NCBI GenBank assembly: GCA_003277985.1
Contig: QCHR01000001.1
Coordinates: 62,001-126,000, forward strand
DNA length: 64,000 bases
Source: Prochlorococcus sp. AG-402-G06
GTDB taxonomy: Bacteria; Cyanobacteriota; Cyanobacteriia; PCC-6307; Cyanobiaceae
Direction: 5' to 3'
Shown here: piece by piece, positions 1 to 9,756 of the stretch
Layout of the letters: every line of letters starts with the position of its first letter
Numbering within the stretch: position 1 is the first letter of the stretch
Position numbers and translations under genes: made by a program
The notes under the pieces: model-generated
What the model was told of the DNA's origin: nothing
Seen by the model: only the letters and a program-made list of their open reading frames with translations
Database searches by the model: none

Positions 1-480
1 AAATCTGATACTAATAAAACAGAAATAAGTGAAACTTTAAAAAAAGAAAACTTTCTAAGTTCTAATCTAGATTTTAAAAATAGGAAGCTAGAGATTTGGT
101 CAAAAATAATTACAGATGAAAATGAAAAATATGAGCTAATAGAAAATATCGAAGCAATCACTCAAGAAGATGAAGCGACTTACATTTGGAGCCAATACTT
201 ATCTTCTATTTCAAATTTTGAAAATACAAACTACTTACAAAATTATTCAGATAATGAACAGAGTATAGATGAAGTTAATGATTTCAATGATGTCCTTAGA
301 ATACATTTAGGTGAAGACAAAACCAAGACAGTTTTAAATAATTTCTATCCATATATTTTATTTAAAACTATGTTAGGCAATAAACTAACTCCTCCTCAAA
401 ATATTGATATATCTATTTCTGTCCCTACGATTAACTATCCAGACTTCATTAAAGTTAAAATCAACTTTAAAACAAGTTAA
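1..480 (+). CDS. C-terminal part of a hypothetical protein truncated by the window start (frame 1, ends ...PDFIKVKINFKTS*)
   Basis: Continuous open frame 1 from base 1 to TAA at 478-480; no start codon required because it is cut by the window edge; no family recognised. Confidence 0.7.
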   Translation, partial: KSDTNKTEISETLKKENFLSSNLDFKNRKLEIWSKIITDENEKYELIENIEAITQEDEATYIWSQYLSSISNFENTNYLQNYSDNEQSIDEVNDFNDVLRIHLGEDKTKTVLNNFYPYILFKTMLGNKLTPPQNIDISISVPTINYPDFIKVKINFKTS

Positions 481-620
481 TAAAAAGTTTCAAGTGCTAT
501 ATTTAGTACATAGTTTAATTCTATACAATAAAGTTCAAGTTGAAAATTATTTTTTCCAATTGAACAGAAAATTATTTTGCAGGAGCTACAGCCATAGAGA
601 ACGAACAAAAGACAACTAAT

Positions 621-1748
621 TTGGTTTTAAAACCTGGTTTGGAAGGAGTTCCAGTAACCAACTCAGGGATATGCGAAATCGATGGGACAGAAGGGAAGCT
701 GAACTACAGAGGTTATCCAATATATGAGCTAGCCCAAAAAAGTAGCTTTTTAGAAACTGCATTTCTTTTGATATGGGGAGAACTACCAACTAAAAATGAG
801 CTTCAGAAATTTGAAGAGGACGTTCAAATGCATAGACGAGTGAGCTTTCGAATTAGAGATATGCTCAAGTGTTTCCCAGAGTCTGGTCATCCAATGGATG
901 CTCTGCAAGCAAGCGCTGCTTCTCTAGGCCTCTTTTATTCTCGAAGAGCAATTGATGATCCCAAATATATCTATGACGCAGTTGTGAGGTTGATTGCAAA
1001 AATTCCAACCATGGTTGCTGCTTTCGAGCAAATAAGAAAAGGAGACGATCCAATTCAACCTCAGGATGATTTACCTTATTCTTCAAATTTCCTTTATATG
1101 CTCACAGAGAGGGAACCAAATCCTCTTGCAGCAAGAGTCTTTGACAGATGTTTAATTCTTCATGCCGAGCACAGTCTCAATGCGAGCACGTTCAGCGCGA
1201 GAGTTACTGCTAGCACTCTCACTGATCCATATGCTGTAGTAGCTTCTGCCGTTGGGACATTGGCTGGTCCTCTGCATGGAGGAGCAAATGAAGATGTGAT
1301 AGCAATGTTGGAAGAAATTGGAAGCCCTGCTAAAGCCTCCTCATTTCTCAATGATGCGATTGCAAAAAAAAGGAAAATCATGGGCTTTGGGCACAGGGAG
1401 TATCGTGTCAAAGACCCTAGAGCAACAATTTTACAAGCCTTCGCAGAGGAACTTTTCTTGGAATTTGGTAAAGATGAAATGTATGAAGTAGCCAAAGCTC
1501 TTGAAGAGGAGGCTATTTCCAGATTGGGGCCAAAAGGTATATTCCCAAATGTTGACTTTTACTCGGGACTTGTTTATAGAAAGCTTGGTATTCCTCGAGA
1601 TTTATTTACACCAGTTTTCGCAATTTCCAGAGTTGCTGGTTGGTTGGCTCACTGGAGAGAACAACTTGGAGCAAATAGAATTTTTAGACCATCACAAATT
1701 TATGAAGGAGAAAAAATCAGAAATTGGCAGCCTCTTGAGAGCAGATAA
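621..1748 (+). CDS. gltA: citrate synthase
   Basis: TTG start; MVLKPGLEGVPVTNSGICEIDGTEGKLNYRGYPIYELA and GPLHGGANEDV, GFGHREYRVKDPRA motifs typical of citrate synthase. Confidence 0.96.
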   Translation: MVLKPGLEGVPVTNSGICEIDGTEGKLNYRGYPIYELAQKSSFLETAFLLIWGELPTKNELQKFEEDVQMHRRVSFRIRDMLKCFPESGHPMDALQASAASLGLFYSRRAIDDPKYIYDAVVRLIAKIPTMVAAFEQIRKGDDPIQPQDDLPYSSNFLYMLTEREPNPLAARVFDRCLILHAEHSLNASTFSARVTASTLTDPYAVVASAVGTLAGPLHGGANEDVIAMLEEIGSPAKASSFLNDAIAKKRKIMGFGHREYRVKDPRATILQAFAEELFLEFGKDEMYEVAKALEEEAISRLGPKGIFPNVDFYSGLVYRKLGIPRDLFTPVFAISRVAGWLAHWREQLGANRIFRPSQIYEGEKIRNWQPLESR

Positions 1749-1822
1749 TTTGAAATTTATTTTTTTGAATTTAAAATTAATTCAAAATTACACTAACCTT
1801 GTTAATAGATTAAATATTAGAA

Positions 1823-2941
1823 GTGAATTCAGGTATAGACCTTGAAATGAGTTTTACCCAAGGTGTTCAAAACCTTGGGTTATCTCATGAATTAGCACAT
1901 CTTTTATGGATCCCTCTTCCAATGCTTTTGGTATTGGTGTCAGCTGTAATTGGTGTATTAGTAACAGTTTGGCTTGAACGAAAAATTTCTGCAGCAGCTC
2001 AACAAAGAATTGGGCCTGAATATGCAGGTGCACTTGGTATTCTTCAGCCAATGGCTGACGGTTTAAAACTTCTAGTAAAAGAAGACATTATTCCAGCAAG
2101 GGCAGACAGCGTTCTTTTTACAGTTGGACCAATATTAGTTTTAGTTCCAGTAATTCTATCTTGGTTAATTGTTCCTTTCGGTCAAAATCTTTTAATTAGC
2201 AATGTAGGCATTGGAATCTTTTTATGGATTGCCTTGAGTAGTATTCAACCTATTGGTCTTCTAATGAGTGGCTACTCTTCTAATAATAAATATTCTTTGT
2301 TAGGTGGACTTAGAGCTGCTGCTCAATCAATTAGTTATGAAATTCCACTAGCTCTAGCGGTTTTAGCAATAGTTATGATGAGCAATTCATTGAGTACAGT
2401 TGATATAGTTGAGCAACAGAATACTGCTGGTTTTCTTAGCTGGAATATATGGCGACAACCTGTAGGTTTTATTATTTTTTGGATCTGTGCATTAGCTGAA
2501 TGCGAGAGACTACCTTTTGATTTGCCAGAGGCAGAAGAAGAACTTGTCGCTGGTTATCAAACTGAGTATGCAGGTATGAAATTTGCTCTGTTTTACTTGG
2601 CTGGATACATAAATCTTGTTTTATCTGCTTTACTTGTTTCCGTTTTGTACTTAGGAGGATGGGGTTTCCCAATCTCAATTGATTGGTTTTCATCTTTGAT
2701 AGGTCTTTCAATTGATAATCCATTAGTTCAAATTATGGCTGGTTCTATAGGAATTGTTATGACAATCCTTAAGGCTTATTTACTGGTTTTTCTAGCAATT
2801 TTATTGAGATGGACTACACCAAGAGTTCGTATTGATCAACTACTTGATTTAGGGTGGAAATTTCTTTTACCTATATCGTTAGTCAATTTACTTGTAACTG
2901 CGTCACTCAAATTAGCATTTCCTATGACATTTGGGGGATAA
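1823..2941 (+). CDS. ndhA: NAD(P)H-quinone oxidoreductase subunit 1 (NdhA)
   Basis: Polytopic; [43 protein letters not shown] motif; followed by ndhI-G-E. Start could be the internal ATG at about 1850. Confidence 0.97.
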   Translation: MNSGIDLEMSFTQGVQNLGLSHELAHLLWIPLPMLLVLVSAVIGVLVTVWLERKISAAAQQRIGPEYAGALGILQPMADGLKLLVKEDIIPARADSVLFTVGPILVLVPVILSWLIVPFGQNLLISNVGIGIFLWIALSSIQPIGLLMSGYSSNNKYSLLGGLRAAAQSISYEIPLALAVLAIVMMSNSLSTVDIVEQQNTAGFLSWNIWRQPVGFIIFWICALAECERLPFDLPEAEEELVAGYQTEYAGMKFALFYLAGYINLVLSALLVSVLYLGGWGFPISIDWFSSLIGLSIDNPLVQIMAGSIGIVMTILKAYLLVFLAILLRWTTPRVRIDQLLDLGWKFLLPISLVNLLVTASLKLAFPMTFGG

Positions 2942-3010
2942 AAGAAAAGCAACACAATAGCTAATTTTTTTAAGTAAAAGTACCTACATTTAGTTGAAAA
3001 AAACTGTATA

Positions 3011-3703
3011 ATGAGTAATGTAAATGAGGCCGCCGGCAGCAAATTTAATATGCTTGGTTTCCTTGAAAAAGTTGCGGACTACACTAAAGAAGCAGTTAGT
3101 GCAGCGAAATATTTAGTTGATGGACTAGGCGTTACGTTCGACCACATGCGTCGAAGGCCTGTAACGGTTCAATATCCTTACGAAAAACTAATACCCTCTG
3201 AGCGTTATCGAGGAAGAATTCATTATGAATTTGACAAGTGTATTGCTTGTGAGGTTTGTGTAAGGGTATGCCCAATTAATCTTCCAGTTGTTGATTGGGT
3301 TATGAATAAAGAAACAAAGAAAAAAGAATTGAGAAATTATTCTATTGACTTTGGTGCATGTATTTTTTGTGGAAATTGCGTTGAGTATTGCCCTACAAAT
3401 TGCTTATCAATGACAGAAGAATATGAACTGGCTGCATTTGATAGACATAGTCTTAATTACGATAATGTTGCTCTTGGAAGACTACCAACAAGCGTAACTT
3501 CAGATCCATCAGTTAGGCCTCTAAGAGAATTAGCTTATTTGCCTGATGGTATTATGGATCCTCATGAATTACCTGCTAAGCAAAAAAGAGCAGGCAAGCT
3601 TCCTAGTCAGATTATAAAAGAACTACAAGTTAAGAAATCACAAGAAGATGAAGATAATAATTCATCCGAAATGGTTCCAAATAATTTAAATTCTACCAAT
3701 TAA
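3011..3703 (+). CDS. ndhI: NAD(P)H-quinone oxidoreductase subunit I, two 4Fe-4S motifs
   Basis: [20 protein letters not shown] and [23 protein letters not shown] ferredoxin-type motifs. Confidence 0.97.
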   Translation: MSNVNEAAGSKFNMLGFLEKVADYTKEAVSAAKYLVDGLGVTFDHMRRRPVTVQYPYEKLIPSERYRGRIHYEFDKCIACEVCVRVCPINLPVVDWVMNKETKKKELRNYSIDFGACIFCGNCVEYCPTNCLSMTEEYELAAFDRHSLNYDNVALGRLPTSVTSDPSVRPLRELAYLPDGIMDPHELPAKQKRAGKLPSQIIKELQVKKSQEDEDNNSSEMVPNNLNSTN

Positions 3704-4305
3704 TGAATATAGCTTATTCAACAGAATTAATTTGCTTTTTAATTCTTAGTGCAGTCATAATTTCTGGAAGTTTGGCAGTTGTTTTATTAGAAAATATTGT
3801 TTACTCAGCATTTTTATTAGGTGGAGTATTTATGGCTGTAGCAGGTTTATATCTTTTGCTAAATGCTAGTTTTGTTGCGGCTGCTCAAATTCTTGTATAT
3901 GTGGGAGCTGTAAATGTTTTGATATTATTTGCAATTATGTTGGTTAACAAGAAAGAAAAATTAAAACCAATTGAAGGTCTTAGAACTAGAAAATTGATAT
4001 CTGGAGGTGTTTGTGGTGGATTATTAATTTTATTATTAAGGGTTAGTATCATCACTCAATGGAACTTACCTGGACCAAGCTCTATTGGTGAAGAAGCGAC
4101 CGAGAGAATTGGCGAACATCTATTCACAGACTATTTATTACCTTTTGAACTTGCTTCTATTCTATTATTAATGGCTATGATTGGAGCAATTGTATTAGCC
4201 AGAAGAGATGTATCAATCCCAAGAGATGATATAAATAATAACAACAATAAAAAGTCCTTAAGTGATAAGAAAATCCCTCTCCTTTCCGAAAATAGTTTAA
4301 AATGA
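3703..4305 (+). CDS. ndhG: NAD(P)H-quinone oxidoreductase subunit 6 (NdhG)
   Basis: [31 protein letters not shown] typical of NdhG; operon context. Confidence 0.95.
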   Translation: MNIAYSTELICFLILSAVIISGSLAVVLLENIVYSAFLLGGVFMAVAGLYLLLNASFVAAAQILVYVGAVNVLILFAIMLVNKKEKLKPIEGLRTRKLISGGVCGGLLILLLRVSIITQWNLPGPSSIGEEATERIGEHLFTDYLLPFELASILLLMAMIGAIVLARRDVSIPRDDINNNNNKKSLSDKKIPLLSENSLK

Positions 4306-4330
4306 ATTTAATTGTACGTATAAAATTTAC

Positions 4331-4669
4331 TTGCTAGAAATGTTAGAAAATTCTATTGGGCCAGTACCTCTTCAAGCTTATCTTATGGTCGCTGCATTTC
4401 TTTTCTGTACAGGTGTCTGGGGATTAATAAATAGTCGAAATGCTGTACGAGTTTTAATGAGTATTGAATTAATGTTAAACGCAGTGAATATAAATCTTAT
4501 GAGCTTTTCATCCTATATAGACGGATCAATAATTAGAGGTCAAGTATTTTCAATTTTTGTTATCACAGTAGCCGCGGCTGAGGCTGCTGTTGGACTAGCA
4601 ATACTACTTTCATTGTATAGAAATAGAGTTACTATTGATATGGAAAGCTTTAATCTACTAAAGTGGTAG
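4331..4669 (+). CDS. ndhE: NAD(P)H-quinone oxidoreductase subunit 4L (NdhE)
   Basis: [30 protein letters not shown]; probable true start at the in-frame ATG at 4340. Confidence 0.95.
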   Translation: MLEMLENSIGPVPLQAYLMVAAFLFCTGVWGLINSRNAVRVLMSIELMLNAVNINLMSFSSYIDGSIIRGQVFSIFVITVAAAEAAVGLAILLSLYRNRVTIDMESFNLLKW

Positions 4670-4678
4670 GTATTATCA

Positions 4679-5587
4679 ATGACAACAAATCTGATCTGGA
4701 TCTTATATAGATCAGATAGTGATACTGCTTATAAAGAAACCTTAAATTGTAAGAGAATAATTGAAGATTATGGAAAAAAAGTTTTATTTTCAGAAATATC
4801 TAATGAAACAAATAATATTAATCAATTATTTTCAGTATCTGAGGTTTTACCAGAAATCGCTCTTGTTTTAGGAGGTGACGGAACTGTGTTAAGGGCAGCC
4901 AGATTTTTATCGCCTCAAAACATACCAATTTTAAGTTTCAATGTTGGAGGGAATCTAGGCTTTTTGACACACGATCGTCATATCTTGAAGCAAGCGAATT
5001 TTTGGGAAAGAGTTTCAAATAATAGATTTAATATTCAAACAAGAATGATGCTTGAAGCAACAGTATTTACCGAAAATAATATTCATAAAAGCAAAATTAA
5101 AAGATCATTTTTTGCACTCAATGATTTTTATTTAAGATCTTGCACAGATGAAATTGCACCTACTTGCAGCCTTGAACTTGAAATAGATGGTGAAGCTGTT
5201 GACAAATACAAAGGAGATGGACTTATCTTCTCAACCCCAACAGGTTCTACTGCTTACTCTATGGCCGCGGGAGGACCAATAATACACCCTTCCTTAGATG
5301 CAATTATAGTAAGCGCCATATGTCCAATGAGCCTAGCCAGCAGGCCTATTGTGGTCCCTCCCGAATCTCAATTATTAATAAAGCCAATAAGAGAAAAAAA
5401 ACAAAAAATAAAGTTATGGTTAGATGGATCTAGTGGATGTCTAATTGAAACCAATGACACATGCTTAATAAAGAAATCTAATCATTCAACCTCAATAATT
5501 ATTTTAGATGAAAATCTTTCTTACTATAAGACAATCACTCAAAAACTTCATTGGGCTAGCAGCCTTAATGAGAGCAATAAACAATAA
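4679..5587 (+). CDS. ppnK: NAD kinase
   Basis: LVLGGDGTVLRAAR, NVGGNLGFLT, GDGLIFSTPTGSTAYSMAAGGPI motifs. Confidence 0.95.
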   Translation: MTTNLIWILYRSDSDTAYKETLNCKRIIEDYGKKVLFSEISNETNNINQLFSVSEVLPEIALVLGGDGTVLRAARFLSPQNIPILSFNVGGNLGFLTHDRHILKQANFWERVSNNRFNIQTRMMLEATVFTENNIHKSKIKRSFFALNDFYLRSCTDEIAPTCSLELEIDGEAVDKYKGDGLIFSTPTGSTAYSMAAGGPIIHPSLDAIIVSAICPMSLASRPIVVPPESQLLIKPIREKKQKIKLWLDGSSGCLIETNDTCLIKKSNHSTSIIILDENLSYYKTITQKLHWASSLNESNKQ

Positions 5588-5590
5588 ATT

Positions 5591-6085
5591 ATGGGGATAG
5601 AAATCGAAAGAAGATTTTTAGTGGAAAATGAAGATTGGAAATCTCAGGTAATACTAAGTGAAGATTTTAGTCAAGCTTATTTAAATTCAAAAGTAGATGA
5701 ATGGTCAACTCGAGTAAGGATAGTAGACAATAAGAAATCATACATGACACTAAAGTCCTCTTTAAATGTATTAACAAACTATGAGTTTGAATATTCAATT
5801 CCTCTACAAGATGCTATTGAACTAATAAAATTATCAAAATATACAATCAAAAAAACTCGTTATCAGCTAATGATAAATCAAAAAATTTGGGTAGTTGATA
5901 TTTTTGATGGATCAAATTCTTCTTTAAAAATTGCTGAAATTGAATTGAATTCTGAATCCGAAGAAATTCAAGTTCCATCATGGTGTGGTCAAGAGATCAC
6001 TGGGATGAAATCATTAAGCAATGCTTCTCTTGCAAAAACTCCCATTTCTCTAGTTTCACTAAAGGATAGGCTGAAAGTCGGATAA
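5591..6085 (+). CDS. CYTH-domain (triphosphate tunnel metalloenzyme) protein
   Basis: N-terminal MGIEIERRFLV matches the CYTH signature (ExExK-like) with Arg in the Lys position. Confidence 0.85.
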   Translation: MGIEIERRFLVENEDWKSQVILSEDFSQAYLNSKVDEWSTRVRIVDNKKSYMTLKSSLNVLTNYEFEYSIPLQDAIELIKLSKYTIKKTRYQLMINQKIWVVDIFDGSNSSLKIAEIELNSESEEIQVPSWCGQEITGMKSLSNASLAKTPISLVSLKDRLKVG

Positions 6086-6133
6086 TCTTAGGCAAAAAGG
6101 CGACTTGTCCTTTAGATTGTCTTTATAATTATT

Positions 6134-6328
6134 TTGGTGGTTTCGAGCTGCCTATGCATCTTTTGCAAGAGGTATAACTTGTATGGTCTTTATGACACAG
6201 AAGGTATCCTTCGCTTCACTTGTACTGACAAGGAAGCTTGCATTGCATATGCAAGGCTATTTGAGCTTTCATCAATTGAATTTTCTTTAATGCCCTTATC
6301 AGATTTTAATGAGGACGAGAATGATTAA
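6134..6328 (+). CDS. small conserved-looking hypothetical protein (64 aa)
   Basis: TTG-start ORF with coding-like composition, TATAAT-like box just upstream (about 6123), terminates just before the convergent regulator gene. Confidence 0.55.
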   Translation: MVVSSCLCIFCKRYNLYGLYDTEGILRFTCTDKEACIAYARLFELSSIEFSLMPLSDFNEDEND

Positions 6329-6333
6329 ATCCT

Positions 6334-6615
6334 CTACGAATCTGTTTCATCTGGCAATGAACAACAATTAAACCCATCCCGGCATATCTTTCCATGGTCC
6401 ATTGCCCAGTTCAATAAAGCTACTCTGTTTTTTGAACCTGTTTTTGTAAACATATTGCTCACATGATTGTCTACAGTCCTTTTGCTGATTGTCAGTTTTT
6501 CAGCAATCTCTTGATTAGTAAGGCCATCTGCAACTAATCCAATAATCTCCATTTCCCTAGCTGAGAGTCCCATATGGGACGAATTAGCGATCTCTCCTGT
6601 AAACATTCCCCTCAC
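6334..6615 (-). CDS. small LuxR-type HTH regulator, PedR-like
   Basis: LSAREMEIIGLVADGLTNQEIAEKLTISKRTVDNHVSNMFTKTGSKNRVAL = LuxR C-terminal HTH; stand-alone with no receiver domain. Confidence 0.85.
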   Translation of the reverse strand: MRGMFTGEIANSSHMGLSAREMEIIGLVADGLTNQEIAEKLTISKRTVDNHVSNMFTKTGSKNRVALLNWAMDHGKICRDGFNCCSLPDETDS

Positions 6616-6690
6616 TCACAACTCATTAATTAATACTACTTAGATTAGGGCCTTTAATCACCGATAGTAATTATCTAGTAAAAAATACAT

Positions 6691-7572
6691 GTGAAATCTA
6701 AACTTCAAAATCGTCTTGAATCTGGCTTATCAGCGATTACTGCTGAAATCATGCCTCCTAGGGGCGGTAATACTGCTTTAGCCCTCTCAAAAGCCATCAA
6801 ATTAAAAGACCTAGTCCATGGTTTTAATGTTACAGATGGCAGCAGAGCAATCATGAGAATGAGCAGCCTAGCCTTATGCAAGCTGCTTTTAGAGGCAAAT
6901 CTTGAACCAGTCCTGCAATTATCATGTAGGGATAGGAATCGAATTGCATTACAAGCTGAATTACTCGGAGCGGATGCTTTAGGAATCAAAAATATTCTCT
7001 GTTTAACTGGTGATCCTGTACGAGTAGGAGACCAATCTCTTGCCAAATCAGTACAAGACTTCAACTCAATAGAACTTATCAATCAAGTCACATCACTTAA
7101 CAAAGGAATAGATCCTGTATCTGGTTTTTTACCTGATGGTCCAACTAATTTATTTGCTGGAGCAGCAGCTGATCCAAATTGCAGGGGATTTGATGGTTTA
7201 AGAAGAAGAATAGAACTCAAGCAAAAAGCGGGGGCAAATTTCCTTCAAACTCAAATGGTTATGGATCCCAAAGTACTTGAACGATTTTGCAAAGAAATAA
7301 CAGAGCCTATGAAAATTCCAGTTTTAGCAGGAGTTTTTCTACTCAAATCTGCGAAAAATGCTCAATTCATCAATCGTGTGGTACCGGGTGCATGCATACC
7401 CGAATCAATTATTTCTAGACTTGATATTTCATCAAATCCTATTGATGAAGGCATATCAATTGCTGCTGAGCAAGTAAAAAGTTTTTTAGGAATTACTCAA
7501 GGAGTTCACCTAATGGCCGTTAAGGCAGAACAACAAATACCGAAAATTTTAGATAGGGCAAATATTAATTAG
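6691..7572 (+). CDS. metF: 5,10-methylenetetrahydrofolate reductase
   Basis: GTG start; AEIMPPRGGN, LGADALGIKNILCLTGDPVRVGDQ, ANFLQTQMVMD motifs. Confidence 0.93.
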   Translation: MKSKLQNRLESGLSAITAEIMPPRGGNTALALSKAIKLKDLVHGFNVTDGSRAIMRMSSLALCKLLLEANLEPVLQLSCRDRNRIALQAELLGADALGIKNILCLTGDPVRVGDQSLAKSVQDFNSIELINQVTSLNKGIDPVSGFLPDGPTNLFAGAAADPNCRGFDGLRRRIELKQKAGANFLQTQMVMDPKVLERFCKEITEPMKIPVLAGVFLLKSAKNAQFINRVVPGACIPESIISRLDISSNPIDEGISIAAEQVKSFLGITQGVHLMAVKAEQQIPKILDRANIN

Positions 7573-8743
7573 AAGAGCCAATCAGATCAGTACCTAATAA
7601 TTCAGCCATTGCTTTTTGTTGAGGTGATGGTTCGCCTAAATCCTGTCTTCTAGCATCAGTAATTAGCCAATCTAAAGCGGCTTCCTGCAGGTCAAAATGA
7701 TCACCTTCTTTACCAACACAATATCTACCAAAAACTAACTTCTCTACAAGTTGTACTCCTGGACCAATTAGTGAATAATCAAAAATTATTGAATTATCAA
7801 TTGTTGCACCTTCGCAAATACAGCAACTTGGACCAATCATAGAAGGACCAACAATAGTCACCCCATCCTCAATCCTTGTCATTCCACCAACATATATAGG
7901 TCCTTTCACATTTATTTTATCCCAGTTAGCTGCAACATTTAAACCAGTGTAGATCCCAGGTCTTACTTGCTTTCCCGGGATTTCGACCTGTCGAACATCA
8001 CCTTTAAGAACATTCCTTATTGCTCTCCAGTAATCTGGAACTTTACCAATATCAACCCACTCAAAATCCATTGGTAAGGCATAAAAAGGTGCACCTTCCT
8101 CTACTAATTTTGGAAACAAATCTGAGCCAATATCAAAGGGTTTTCCAGACGGAATATAATTAAAGATTTCAGGCTCAAATAAATAAATTCCAGTGTTAAT
8201 AGTATCTCCTAAAGCATTATCTATCGAAGGTTTCTCTTGAAAAGCTTGAACACGATCCTCTTCATCAGTTACGACAACACCATAACTACTTACTTGATCT
8301 TTTGAAACTCGTTTAGTTATCAAACTAGCTAAAGCACCTTTTTCTTTATGTCGTTTTACAGCTTCAGACAAATCCAAATCAATTAGCGCATCCCCACATA
8401 AAACGACAAAAGTATCATCAAAAAACTTTTGAAAATCTTGAATTTTCTTCAGCCCACCAGCCGAACCAAGTGCGTCACCAATTAATTCTCCGTCTTCGAT
8501 ACGACCTTCAAAACTGTATGCAATTTCAACGCCAAATCGTTGCCCATCCCGAAAATAATTTTCTATTTCTTCTGCTAAATGAGAAACATTGACCATAACC
8601 TCAGTAAAACCATGCTCCTTAAGAAGTTCCAACAGAAACTCCATTACAGGTTTCTGAAGGATAGGAATCATTGGCTTTGGAATCACATGGGTGATTGGCT
8701 GAACTCGGGTACCTTTTCCAGCCGCCAGGATCATCGCCTTCAT
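7565..8743 (-). CDS. sugar-phosphate nucleotidyltransferase (mannose-1-phosphate guanylyltransferase-like)
   Basis: MKAMILAAGKGTRVQPITHVIPKPMIPI nucleotidyltransferase signature plus left-handed beta-helix-like C-terminal half. Confidence 0.92.
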   Translation of the reverse strand: MKAMILAAGKGTRVQPITHVIPKPMIPILQKPVMEFLLELLKEHGFTEVMVNVSHLAEEIENYFRDGQRFGVEIAYSFEGRIEDGELIGDALGSAGGLKKIQDFQKFFDDTFVVLCGDALIDLDLSEAVKRHKEKGALASLITKRVSKDQVSSYGVVVTDEEDRVQAFQEKPSIDNALGDTINTGIYLFEPEIFNYIPSGKPFDIGSDLFPKLVEEGAPFYALPMDFEWVDIGKVPDYWRAIRNVLKGDVRQVEIPGKQVRPGIYTGLNVAANWDKINVKGPIYVGGMTRIEDGVTIVGPSMIGPSCCICEGATIDNSIIFDYSLIGPGVQLVEKLVFGRYCVGKEGDHFDLQEAALDWLITDARRQDLGEPSPQQKAMAELLGTDLIGSSN

Positions 8744-8798
8744 AGGCGGTTTAACCTATCTAAACAAGGCCAACATAGAATGCTGCCTCCACAAAGAG

Positions 8799-9692
8799 CT
8801 AAGCAGCAGCCGGCGAGCCATCTGTCACGTCTAGAGAGGAAAGGGGTAATTGAGCAACCATCCCAGGTTCCAAAAGCCTCTTTAGACTTATTGGAGAAAA
8901 CAATGAACCTTTTTGATCAATCTCCACTTTGCCTTGAGAGCATAAAAACAATAAAGCCCAAAACACTCCGACTCTATCGGTATCTAAATCGTCTGAGGCA
9001 GAATTTTCTTTCCACCTCTCGACTAATAATTCAAAATCTACCCAGTGCAAAGCTTGCTCCCACTTATTTATAAAAATCGCCAAAGCAGCAGTGGTTTCGG
9101 GTAATTTTTCTCGATGAGCTAGAGATGAAACTTGAGCAATAACCTCCCTATTGCTTAATTTCTTTTGTCGTAACTTTCGACGGTTTTGCAGCTCATCATT
9201 TTTCAAAGATTCCGCAATTGTCTCAAGCTGATTTATCAATTCTCCAAGAGTAACTGGCCTTCTAAATGGGGGGGGTGCAACGGGCCTTCTAAAAAGATGT
9301 CTTTCTGGTCGAAGAGGTAATTGAAAACTGTCATCTAGCCAACCCTGTTCGCCAAAATCAAAGTCTGAATTATCTTCATCTTCATTATCAATAGAGAACA
9401 TTTCAGCCTCAAGCACCTCCGCCTTTAAACCAACTAATACAGACGCAGCTAAAAAGGCCTCGCTGCTCTGAGCGAGATCAACCTCATAACTTCCACCATT
9501 CTGGCTGAAATGTTGTGAAATCTTTTTTGGTATTTCAATACGCTGTTTAAGTTGATCCAAAAAACCATCCACAACTGGAATAACATCCACATCCCAAGGA
9601 TCAATATCTCCTCTTTGAGCAGCATCTTGCAATAAACGAATAGCAAGTCTCGCGCCAGAATCTGCAGTTTGAGTTAAAAGATCAAATGGCAA
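8799..9692 (-). CDS. scpA: segregation and condensation protein A
   Basis: ARLAIRLLQDAAQRGDIDPWDVDVIPVVDGFLDQL and overall ScpA layout. Confidence 0.85.
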   Translation of the reverse strand: MPFDLLTQTADSGARLAIRLLQDAAQRGDIDPWDVDVIPVVDGFLDQLKQRIEIPKKISQHFSQNGGSYEVDLAQSSEAFLAASVLVGLKAEVLEAEMFSIDNEDEDNSDFDFGEQGWLDDSFQLPLRPERHLFRRPVAPPPFRRPVTLGELINQLETIAESLKNDELQNRRKLRQKKLSNREVIAQVSSLAHREKLPETTAALAIFINKWEQALHWVDFELLVERWKENSASDDLDTDRVGVFWALLFLCSQGKVEIDQKGSLFSPISLKRLLEPGMVAQLPLSSLDVTDGSPAAA

Positions 9693-9756
9693 TTAGAAAT
9701 TTGAATCTAAAAGCAAGTTATCTCTATATTCGATGTAACGCCAGGTGAAAAAATTT

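Noticed and set aside
404-619. 71-aa ORF overlapping the end of the partial first CDS
   Set aside because: Out of frame with the clearly coding frame 1 (1-480) and Tyr/Leu/Lys-rich as expected from AT-rich non-coding DNA.
1160-1495. 111-aa minus ORF antisense to gltA
   Set aside because: Shadow ORF opposite a solid citrate synthase gene.
1501-1845. 114-aa + ORF overlapping the 3' end of gltA
   Set aside because: Alternate frame of gltA extended into AT-rich spacer; no family resemblance.
6705-7082. 125-aa minus ORF antisense to metF
   Set aside because: Shadow ORF; metF motifs on the + strand are unambiguous.
8579-9073. 164-aa + strand ORF across the nucleotidyltransferase/scpA junction
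   Set aside because: Antisense to two well-supported genes; composition (Arg/His/Leu-rich) is typical of shadow ORFs.
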